64,000 nt of DNA from Suilimivivens sp963618065 (lineage in GTDB: Bacteria > Bacillota > Clostridia > Lachnospirales > Lachnospiraceae): contig CAVERH010000010.1 of NCBI GenBank assembly GCA_963618065.1, positions 1 to 64,000 on the forward strand, in the 5' to 3' direction. This document shows, piece after piece, positions 44,701 through 52,385 of the stretch. The notes below the pieces were generated by a model. It did no database searches and was not told where the DNA came from. It saw only the letters and a program-made list of their open reading frames with translations. The position numbers and the translations under genes are program-made. How positions within the stretch are numbered: the stretch's first letter is position 1; the number at the start of each line of letters is the position of its first letter.

Positions 44701-45957
44701 ATGAAAACTGCCGCAGTAATTGCCGAATATAACCCTTTCCACAAGGGTCATGAATATCATTTATTAAAAACCCGCGTCATGACGAAGGCCGATTTCATCA
44801 TCGTTGTAATGAGCGGTGACTTCGTGCAGCGTGGAGCACCGGCTCTGATGAACAAATATCTCCGTGCGAAAATGGCTCTTGCAGGAGGCGCCGATGTTGT
44901 GCTCGAGCTGCCCTCACGCTATGCCCTTTCCAGTGCCGAAGGCTTTGCTGAAGGATCTGTTTCCCTGATTGACCGTCTTCGCGTGGTCGACCTGCTTTCC
45001 TTTGGAAGCGAATGCGGAAATGCCGCACAGCTTTCTTATTATGCACAAAGACAGCTTACTTTAGAACAGGATCCGGAATACCGTAAAGCGGTCGTTTCTT
45101 ATCAAAAGCAGGGGCTTTCCTACCCGGCTGCCGTCCAGAATGCCATGCAGGATAATTCCGGCACCATGTTTTTGCCGAATAACATCCTCGGGATTGAGTA
45201 CTGTAAGTCGTTGATCCGCCGCCACAGCTCCATTACACCGGTTTCGATTCTCCGGAATGGCGAGGGCTACCACAGCCCACAGCTTTCTGCAGATTCCGGA
45301 AGCTATTCTTCTGCCTCCGCACTCCGTAAGACTGCCGGAACGCATAAAAATTCTCTTGACTGCCTCCTGAGAGACACTGTCTTTGTCTCCCAGATTCCGG
45401 CTCAGGTACTTCCGATCTGGAAATCTGTTCCGGACATCCATTATGGAATCTCCGAAGCAGATTTTTCCCTGCTTCTGCATTATAAACTGCTCTCTGACCA
45501 GGCAGATGGCTACTCCTGCTTCGAAGACTGCAGTGAAGATCTTTCATTGAAGATTGCGAAGTATCTTCCGGAATACCGTGATTTCACCGGCTTTTGCCAA
45601 CTATTAAAGTCCAGAGATCTCACCTATACCCGAATCAGCCGCGTATTGATGCACATTCTGCTCGATCTGCGAAAGCCCCAGTCCTTTCTTAAGGATTCTG
45701 AGAATGTTCTGCAGATTCCCTACGCAAGGCTCCTCGGTTTCCGTAAAAGCGCTTCTCCTCTTTTAAACCGGATCAAGAAGGAAAGTGAGATCCCGCTGAT
45801 TGCAAAGCCTGCCGATGCCTCTTCCCTTTTATCCGGCGATGGACTTTCCCTGTTTAAAGAGGATGTCCGCATCACTCATATTTACGAAGCCGTTGCTTCC
45901 AGCAAAAATCAAACACTATTACACAATGAATACCAGCAGTCGCCGATTGTCTGGTAA
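44701..45957 (+). CDS. tmcAL: tRNA(Met) cytidine acetate ligase TmcAL (YlbM)
   Basis: A 418-residue nucleotidyltransferase-like enzyme that acetylates the wobble cytidine of elongator tRNA-Met using ATP and acetate. The N-terminus AAVIAEYNPFHKGHEYHL carries the HxGH-type motif, followed by SGDFVQRGAPA and ADVVLELPSRYALSSAEGFA, all typical of YlbM. It sits divergent to pta-ackA, which produce acetate, its substrate; the adjacency is common in Clostridia. Followed 17 nt later by uxaC. Confidence 0.93.
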   Translation: MKTAAVIAEYNPFHKGHEYHLLKTRVMTKADFIIVVMSGDFVQRGAPALMNKYLRAKMALAGGADVVLELPSRYALSSAEGFAEGSVSLIDRLRVVDLLSFGSECGNAAQLSYYAQRQLTLEQDPEYRKAVVSYQKQGLSYPAAVQNAMQDNSGTMFLPNNILGIEYCKSLIRRHSSITPVSILRNGEGYHSPQLSADSGSYSSASALRKTAGTHKNSLDCLLRDTVFVSQIPAQVLPIWKSVPDIHYGISEADFSLLLHYKLLSDQADGYSCFEDCSEDLSLKIAKYLPEYRDFTGFCQLLKSRDLTYTRISRVLMHILLDLRKPQSFLKDSENVLQIPYARLLGFRKSASPLLNRIKKESEIPLIAKPADASSLLSGDGLSLFKEDVRITHIYEAVASSKNQTLLHNEYQQSPIVW

Positions 45958-45974
45958 AGAAATGGAGGTATTTC

Positions 45975-47405
45975 ATGAAATCGTTTATGGATCAGGATTT
46001 CTTATTACATAGCGAAACTGCGCGAAAGCTTTACCACGAGGCAGCGGAAACGATGCCGATTCTGGATTATCACTGCCATATCAGCCCAAAGGAAATTGCC
46101 GTGGATCGTCATTTTGACAACATCACCTCGCTGTGGCTTGGCGGCGATCATTACAAGTGGCGTTTCATGCGCGCCTGCGGCGTGGAGGAACGCTTCATCA
46201 CCGGTGATGCTCCGGATAAGGAGAAATTCTTCAAATGGGCAGAGGTTCTTGGCAAGGCGGTCGGCAATCCGCTCTATCACTGGAGCCATCTGGAATTACA
46301 GCGTTACTTTGATTACCACGGCATTCTGAATAAAGATACCGCAGAGCAGGTCTGGAACCTCTGTAATGAAAAGCTTGCGGATCCTTCCATGAGTGCCCGC
46401 TCCATCATCGAACGTTCCCACGTTACCCTGCTTTGTACTACGGATGATCCGGTGGATTCTCTCGAATACCATATGCAGCTTGCAGAAGATGAAAGCTTCT
46501 CAGTTCAGGTTCTTCCGGCATGGCGTCCGGACCGTGCGGTTTCCATCAGGAAACCGGATTTTCCTGATTACATTCATACCCTTGCGGAGGTTTCCGGGAT
46601 TCCGATTACCACCTTTGAGGATCTGAAAAAGGCCCTCTCCATCCGGATGGATTATTTTGCCGAAAGAGGGTGTCTCGTCAGTGACCATGGACTGCCTTAT
46701 GTCATGTTCTCTCCTGCTTCTGATTCCCTTGTCGAAGAAATCTTTGTAAAGCGGATGCAGGGACAAATGGTGGATACACAGGAGGAACTGCAATATGAAA
46801 CGGCTCTCCTGCTTTTCCTTGGACGGGAATACCAGCACCGCAGCTGGGTGATGCAGCTTCACTATGGCGTACGCCGTGACAACAATCACAAGATGTTTGC
46901 ACGCATCGGTGCCGATACCGGCTTTGACAGCATCGGGGATTCCGCTCCGGTTTCCACACTGGCCGAGTTCTTAAACGCCCTGTGTGAAACCGATGAGCTT
47001 CCGAAAACCATCCTCTACAGTCTTAATCCACACGACAATGAAGCGATTGATTGTATCATGGGATGCTTCCAGGATTCGACTGCGGTATCGAAGCTGCAGC
47101 ACGGAAGTGCCTGGTGGTTTAACGATCATAAGAACGGAATGCAGAACCAGTTATTATCTCTGGCTGCCTCCGGCAACCTGTCCGGCTTTGTCGGAATGCT
47201 GACCGACTCCCGGAGCTTCATCTCTTACACGAGACATGAATACTTCCGCCGGATTCTTTGCAATCTGCTTGGTGAGCTGGTAGAAAAAGGAGAATTCCCG
47301 GATGACCTGGTAACCTTAAAAGAAATTGTAAAGGATATTTCCTACCGGAATGCAGTCTGCTATTTCGGCTTTACTCTTCCGGTGGATGAAACCATTGAAA
47401 AATAA
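45975..47405 (+). CDS. uxaC: Glucuronate isomerase
   Basis: A 476-residue amidohydrolase-like enzyme that isomerises D-glucuronate to D-fructuronate and galacturonate to tagaturonate. DYHCHISPKEI near residue 30 holds metal-site histidines; LCTTDDPVDSLEYH and LGREYQHRSWVMQLHYG follow. The length matches the family. GGAGG lies 6 nt before the ATG. The rest of the hexuronate route (uxuA, uxuB, uxaB, kdgK, eda) is not in this window, so it works with genes elsewhere. It is probably co-transcribed with tmcAL. Confidence 0.96.
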   Translation: MKSFMDQDFLLHSETARKLYHEAAETMPILDYHCHISPKEIAVDRHFDNITSLWLGGDHYKWRFMRACGVEERFITGDAPDKEKFFKWAEVLGKAVGNPLYHWSHLELQRYFDYHGILNKDTAEQVWNLCNEKLADPSMSARSIIERSHVTLLCTTDDPVDSLEYHMQLAEDESFSVQVLPAWRPDRAVSIRKPDFPDYIHTLAEVSGIPITTFEDLKKALSIRMDYFAERGCLVSDHGLPYVMFSPASDSLVEEIFVKRMQGQMVDTQEELQYETALLLFLGREYQHRSWVMQLHYGVRRDNNHKMFARIGADTGFDSIGDSAPVSTLAEFLNALCETDELPKTILYSLNPHDNEAIDCIMGCFQDSTAVSKLQHGSAWWFNDHKNGMQNQLLSLAASGNLSGFVGMLTDSRSFISYTRHEYFRRILCNLLGELVEKGEFPDDLVTLKEIVKDISYRNAVCYFGFTLPVDETIEK

Positions 47406-47424
47406 ATACGGTATGATAAAAATG

Positions 47425-47460
47425 GGTCGGTGCATATCATCATATGCACCGACCTTATAA
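47425..47460 (+). terminator. Terminator between uxaC and the diguanylate cyclase gene
   Basis: A perfect 13-bp stem GGTCGGTGCATAT / ATATGCACCGACC with loop CATC, followed by TTATAATAA. Placed between convergent genes, it may serve both. Confidence 0.8.
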
Positions 47461-47492
47461 TAAACTTCGCACCTGCTTACTGTAGAAGATCT

Positions 47493-48806
47493 TTACAAAT
47501 CTTGTTCTGATAATTCTTCTGTCACAATCTGGTTTCGCCCGTTCTGTTTTCCAATATAAAGACGACGGTCTGCGCCGTTCACCATGCTGTCAATATTAGG
47601 GAACTGTTCTCCGGCTTCCACAATACCAAAGGTCATCGTCACATGAACTTCCATCTCCTCCTTATAGGAAATGGAATGTGCATCCAGTTCCTGGATAAAT
47701 TCCTTCATGACTTCTTCGACTTCATCCATATGGGATTCCGGGAATACCAACAGGAATTCCTCACCGCCCCAGCGTACCGCATAACCCTTGCCACGCATGA
47801 AGTACTTCATCCTCTTTGCAATTTCGGTCAGCACCACATCTCCACAATCATGGCCGTAGGTGTCATTGATCCGCTTAAAGAAATCAATATCTCCAAGTGC
47901 CACACAATAGCCGATGCCACGCTTCGCATAGTCCTCATAGGTCTGCTGCAGCTTCTTTTCTCCGCAACGGCGATTATTGAGCCCGGTTAAGGTGTCCTCG
48001 TCCACAAGCTCCCGCAAAGACTTCTGCATACGAACTGCATTTCTTCCCATCTCACCCAGCTCATCCTCACGCTTCAGAACCTCATAGTCCAACGCATCAT
48101 AGAGATGTCCTTTCGCAATATTGGCCATATATGTTTCAATCTTCCTGATCGTATCTACAAGCCCTGTCGTATAGTGGCAGGTCACAAACACAACAAGAAT
48201 TATGACAAGAATTGCAATCCCAACCATTGGTGTTATGGAATTACGGATCAGCCGTTCCACATTTGCGGAGGGTTGTGCAACGAAAATCATTCCAATACAG
48301 CTTCCATCCTCCGCAAACAACGGTGCATAATAAGCAAAGTACCGCTCATCCTCTACCATGACGGAAGAATAAAACATATCATCGGCTTTATCTAATACAT
48401 CCCGCTTTACGACAGGACTTACCTGTGTACCGACCACACGCTCACCCTTAAGGTCTGTAAGCGTTGTTGCCACTCGGATATCCTGATAAAAAAGCGTAAT
48501 ATCCACACCGGTAACCTTTTTCACGGAATCAATAAGCCCATAATCCCCGTTAAAGACATGTTCACCCTTCATAAAATAAATTGCATCTTCGGTTTTCTCC
48601 ACATGATACGCTCCGGGATACAGTTCATCAATGGTCACCTTGATCGTATTGCAAAGATCCATTAAACCTCCCTGTACCTCATGATACATGGATGTTGCGA
48701 ACCGGTTGGCGCTGAATATGGTAATGACAAGTCCCATCAGGATAATGGAAAGCAGATTCATTGCCAGAAACGCACCTTGCAGTTTTGTCACTTTCAGTTT
48801 TTTCAT
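47493..48806 (-). CDS. Membrane diguanylate cyclase (Cache-HAMP-GGDEF)
   Basis: A 437-residue protein. Helix 1 (about 12-32) and helix 2 (about 195-217) bracket an extracytoplasmic Cache-type sensor domain (contains GVDITLFYQDIRVATTL). A HAMP linker and coiled coil follow, then a GGDEF domain whose active site reads RWGGEEF (about 355), so it should make c-di-GMP. RXXD inhibitory residues are not obvious. It is the last gene of the ABC-type cluster, 30 nt after the binding-protein gene, so the sensor may respond to the same ligand or its absence. Confidence 0.92.
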   Translation of the reverse strand: MKKLKVTKLQGAFLAMNLLSIILMGLVITIFSANRFATSMYHEVQGGLMDLCNTIKVTIDELYPGAYHVEKTEDAIYFMKGEHVFNGDYGLIDSVKKVTGVDITLFYQDIRVATTLTDLKGERVVGTQVSPVVKRDVLDKADDMFYSSVMVEDERYFAYYAPLFAEDGSCIGMIFVAQPSANVERLIRNSITPMVGIAILVIILVVFVTCHYTTGLVDTIRKIETYMANIAKGHLYDALDYEVLKREDELGEMGRNAVRMQKSLRELVDEDTLTGLNNRRCGEKKLQQTYEDYAKRGIGYCVALGDIDFFKRINDTYGHDCGDVVLTEIAKRMKYFMRGKGYAVRWGGEEFLLVFPESHMDEVEEVMKEFIQELDAHSISYKEEMEVHVTMTFGIVEAGEQFPNIDSMVNGADRRLYIGKQNGRNQIVTEELSEQDL

Positions 48807-48836
48807 TCTATTCCCCCGGAAAATTCCCCTGTTTCT

Positions 48837-51239
48837 TTATTGTATCTCGCGAAGATAAATCTGTACACGGTTCTGGATAATCTGTGCGACCTCACCTGCG
48901 GTCTTCTGTCCGTTAAAATAAGGTTCTGCTTCTTCTGAAATGATGTTGATCAAAGTATCATCGTACCGGACGACATTCTTGAAGGTTTTCAGCATTTCCA
49001 CAAGCTGATCCACCTCTTCCTGTGTCATCGAGTCAATCGTGATTTCTACACCATTGACAAGAAAAATATCGTCATAGTATTCCTTATTTCCATTCGCATC
49101 CGTATAATAAGGACGATCCATGGCTTCCTTTCCGCGCTCCTCCAATACCTTCATGCTGAGCGGGAATCCGGATGCTTTATTCTGATATTCTTCGGTCAGA
49201 TAATAACGCAGGAACTGCCATGCGGCATCCTGATTCTTCGACTTCGCCGAAATTGCAAACTGCATGGCCGGCACGATAACAGAGCCATCCTGATCGGAAG
49301 AAGGGAACCCAATCAGGGTAATCGGTTCTCCGAATGTTCCCTTTTCTGTATAGCTGAAGCTGCGGAAATCACTCAGATACATCTGCTGGGTAAGAACTCT
49401 TCCATCTCTCCACAGGCTGTCATAGGAATTCCAATACTCGTCTGTGTAATAATCATTCGAAAGCTCTACCGGGAAACATTTCAGGAATTCCAGTAAAGTC
49501 AGAAAGCCTTCATTATTAAAATCACAATCACCGGTACTATAATCGATGAACTGGCTGCCTGCAAAATTCATGCACATATTCAGCATTTCGCTTCTGGTGG
49601 TTCCGGCTATAAACTCCGTTCCTTCCGGCTTGGAATTCCAAAGTGCGATCGCCTCTTCCACGGTCCAGCCACGTTCTTCCCCAACATCAGATGTTTTGGC
49701 AGCCAGAGTTCTGATGGAATAGCTCGGCACCAGACGATACAGCTTTCCGTCTGTAGAAAATGCTTCAATCACATTCGGCATAAGATCATTGTAATCAATT
49801 TCCTCATCCTTTTCGATCAGCGGAAGCAGATCCACAAACATCCCCTTACTGATATAGCTGTCGATTGGCATGGAATCATCCAGCAGAACGATATCCGGCA
49901 CCTTGCCTGATACAATATCCGTATTCATTCTGGCAACAGCATCCTCGCCTTCTCCCGCATCAGAAGAATAATCAATCAGGCTGATCCGATAGGTATCGCT
50001 CTTTTTATTAAACTCAATCACGCTGCTTTTAACGGTCCAGTCTGTATTTGCCATCGCAAGAGTAATCGTCTGGCGATCCTTGACATTCTCCGGTTCTACC
50101 TTCGTAAATTTCGCAACTCCGTCCTGTCCATCGGAAGCGTCGGAATAAGAACCGTAAAACTCCGTTTCACTAATCGGGATAATACAGTTAATCTGCCATA
50201 CATCTGTATCAGAATCCACATAGCTCATCAGCTTTGTAACGGCAGTATCTCCAACATTATATCCATAGACTGCATAGTTATCCGACACATAGAAGTCATA
50301 TCCGTAACCCGGATAAAAATTGTAGCCGTAGCTGCTGTTTTGAAGCTCAGTAGCCGTTCCGATTGTCCCGTTTGCAAAATCCAATGGATAAATTTTTATT
50401 CCATTATCACCATAACAGGTTGCTATATATTGACCGTTTCTTCCCCGGACAATGTTTGCACTGCTTAAAACATTTCCCGGATCCTGCCTGATGACATTAC
50501 TTACAAAATTACCGTTCTTGTCAAACTTTAATATACTGCCTCCGCCAAAAAGATACAGTGCATCATCCTCGGCAAACAGATTGTCAATATAAAGCCAGCC
50601 CTGCTGTTCTGCAATTTTCTGTATTTCCGGAACTTCATTCAGATTCACACTGAATATAGTTTCATCATCCAGAGTCTTCTGCTCTAAATAATACAGGTTA
50701 TCACTGTTATCACTTGCCTCATCATAGGAATACACATTACGCAGGCAATACAGATTGCCCTGGGAATCGGCGGCAAACGAACTGAAGGTCTGATCCTTTG
50801 CTCCCTGCAGCTTATGGGCTTCTCCAAAGGTGCCGTTCTCCAGGATTTCATAAAACATCATAGAGGAATAGCTTTCCTCCACTTCTGTATCCGTTGTTTC
50901 TGTATCCGTTGTTTCTGTGTCCGTTATTTCTGCGTCCGTTATTTCTGCGTCTCTTGGTTCTATCTCAAATGCTTCACTATCTGCTGCATCATCGGATGCT
51001 GCAGAATCATCACCTGAGGGTGCCTCATACCATTCATAGCTATATCCATAGATCTTATCTCCGATCTGGATCAGGTTAGTGGGAGCTGTAGCACTTCCCT
51101 CATAGGTAATAACCTCCTGCTTATACACATAATCCTTGGACACGGTCTGTTGCTGCTCCTCCTGTCCTTTCTTTCCGCATCCTGCAAGACACCCGATTGC
51201 AAGCGTCAAAGCAAGTAATGCTGCCATTTTCTTTTTCAT
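48837..51239 (-). CDS. Large lipoprotein: unknown N-terminal domain fused to extracellular solute-binding domain
   Basis: An 800-residue lipoprotein with lipobox LAGC (Cys21). Residues about 90-117 are a low-complexity acidic stretch of TDTE-type repeats. About 120-400 is a beta-rich region with repeated Tyr/Gly/Asp strands (NLYYLEQKT, ALYLFGGGSILKFDKNG), possibly a beta propeller. From about 405 there is a family-1 type sugar-binding fold (QTITLAMANTDWTVKSSVIEFNKKS, VPDIVLLDDSMPIDSYISKGMFVDLLPLI). Ordinary binding proteins are about 420 residues, so the N-terminal half is extra. Its position after two sugar permease genes makes it their likely receptor. Ligand unknown. Confidence 0.85.
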   Translation of the reverse strand: MKKKMAALLALTLAIGCLAGCGKKGQEEQQQTVSKDYVYKQEVITYEGSATAPTNLIQIGDKIYGYSYEWYEAPSGDDSAASDDAADSEAFEIEPRDAEITDAEITDTETTDTETTDTEVEESYSSMMFYEILENGTFGEAHKLQGAKDQTFSSFAADSQGNLYCLRNVYSYDEASDNSDNLYYLEQKTLDDETIFSVNLNEVPEIQKIAEQQGWLYIDNLFAEDDALYLFGGGSILKFDKNGNFVSNVIRQDPGNVLSSANIVRGRNGQYIATCYGDNGIKIYPLDFANGTIGTATELQNSSYGYNFYPGYGYDFYVSDNYAVYGYNVGDTAVTKLMSYVDSDTDVWQINCIIPISETEFYGSYSDASDGQDGVAKFTKVEPENVKDRQTITLAMANTDWTVKSSVIEFNKKSDTYRISLIDYSSDAGEGEDAVARMNTDIVSGKVPDIVLLDDSMPIDSYISKGMFVDLLPLIEKDEEIDYNDLMPNVIEAFSTDGKLYRLVPSYSIRTLAAKTSDVGEERGWTVEEAIALWNSKPEGTEFIAGTTRSEMLNMCMNFAGSQFIDYSTGDCDFNNEGFLTLLEFLKCFPVELSNDYYTDEYWNSYDSLWRDGRVLTQQMYLSDFRSFSYTEKGTFGEPITLIGFPSSDQDGSVIVPAMQFAISAKSKNQDAAWQFLRYYLTEEYQNKASGFPLSMKVLEERGKEAMDRPYYTDANGNKEYYDDIFLVNGVEITIDSMTQEEVDQLVEMLKTFKNVVRYDDTLINIISEEAEPYFNGQKTAGEVAQIIQNRVQIYLREIQ
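50883..50957 (-). repeat. 15-bp in-frame tandem repeat in the lipoprotein gene
   Basis: Five units, four close copies plus a degenerate one, of TTCTGTATCCGTTGT on the plus strand. They encode successive ITDAE, ITDTE and TTDTE pentapeptides in the linker after the lipid anchor. Such repeats can vary in copy number between strains without shifting the frame. Confidence 0.85.
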
Positions 51240-51263
51240 AAATTTCTCCTTTCCATCCGGGAA

Positions 51264-52367
51264 TCAGAAGTTTTTCCATTTATCCTTTTCCCACTTGCTC
51301 TTCCTTCGAAGCTCTTCCTTTATATCTATGATACGATTCCATAAATCCTTCCAGGTAAATGTCCGCTGCCTCCATTTTAAAATCAGGGCGGCAACAAGTA
51401 TCGTACCCGGAATGATCAAAAACACAAACTGAAAAATCAGAATCACTGCACATACATCTTCATAACCACGCGCCACATTTTCCCAGAACGGATACCGGAT
51501 AGCAGTGTTCTGCATGGAACGTGTACCGAATTCCAGAATAACCGAAATAAGCTCTCTTACACTGAAACGGCTTGTATTCTCCACAACCACCATATCCTCT
51601 TCTGCTACACCAAGCTTTTCCTTTACGGCATTATAGACAAAATGCCTGATCGGATTCGGTGCCAGTATTTCATAATTACTAATGCCTGTTGTCGTTCCGT
51701 AAGCCTCCAGTGAATCATCCGACAGATACACGGTTGTTTTATTCAGACCGGCGCTTTTTGCAAATTTACTGTTATCCCGCTCGATCACTCCTGCCACATA
51801 ATGCGGTACACCGCCAATCATGACGCTCTTTCCGACAATATCGTTCGAGCCAAACAACTGCCAGGCACCTTCGGTATCCAGAATGATACTGTCCTGCATC
51901 AGATCCTCACCGGTAAAATATCCGCCGGAAATCAGCTTTACCGGGTGAAACAGGAAGTAATCGCCTCCAATCCCAATGGCATTGGCATCTGCAAGCTTTC
52001 CCTTTTCACTGAGAACGGTCACCTTGCCCATGGCACTATAACTGTCTACCACCAGCCGTCTATCATTTTCTTCACTGTATTCATCCGCAGGAAGGGTTTC
52101 CTTCAGCATCTGTTCCAGCTTCTTCTTAAAACCCGTAAATTCCATATCGGTAAGCTTCACATTATCTGTAAAATAACAGCTTACCTGTGCACTTTTTCCC
52201 TCCTTATCCCATCGCTGTGCAGCCTGCTGGTCAATCAGTCCGCCGGTCAGATGATGAGAAAGGATCGTCAGTCCAAGAAACACCAGAAGTGAAGCCATGG
52301 TGATCAGGCCCAATACCTTCTGCTTTACTGTGAAATTGGAGAAAAAAAGTTTAAGCCTTATTCCCAC
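51264..52367 (-). CDS. MacB-like periplasmic-core protein with two membrane helices, no FtsX core
   Basis: A 367-residue protein with one helix near the N-terminus (about 18-40) and one near the C-terminus (about 303-328), bracketing about 260 extracytoplasmic residues. The outer domain resembles the MacB periplasmic core: AIGIGGDYFLFHPVKLISGGYF, DSIILDTEGAWQLFGSNDIVGKSVMIGG and YVAGVIERDN. A normal MacB-type permease would have four helices, with three after this domain; here there is one plus a basic cytoplasmic tail. I chose GTG 52367, with AGGA 8 nt upstream, over a TTG two codons earlier that has no room for a ribosome site. It lies 18 nt after the HlyD-type gene. Confidence 0.75.
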   Translation of the reverse strand: MGIRLKLFFSNFTVKQKVLGLITMASLLVFLGLTILSHHLTGGLIDQQAAQRWDKEGKSAQVSCYFTDNVKLTDMEFTGFKKKLEQMLKETLPADEYSEENDRRLVVDSYSAMGKVTVLSEKGKLADANAIGIGGDYFLFHPVKLISGGYFTGEDLMQDSIILDTEGAWQLFGSNDIVGKSVMIGGVPHYVAGVIERDNSKFAKSAGLNKTTVYLSDDSLEAYGTTTGISNYEILAPNPIRHFVYNAVKEKLGVAEEDMVVVENTSRFSVRELISVILEFGTRSMQNTAIRYPFWENVARGYEDVCAVILIFQFVFLIIPGTILVAALILKWRQRTFTWKDLWNRIIDIKEELRRKSKWEKDKWKNF

Positions 52368-52385
52368 CGTCAATTCCTTTCTTCA

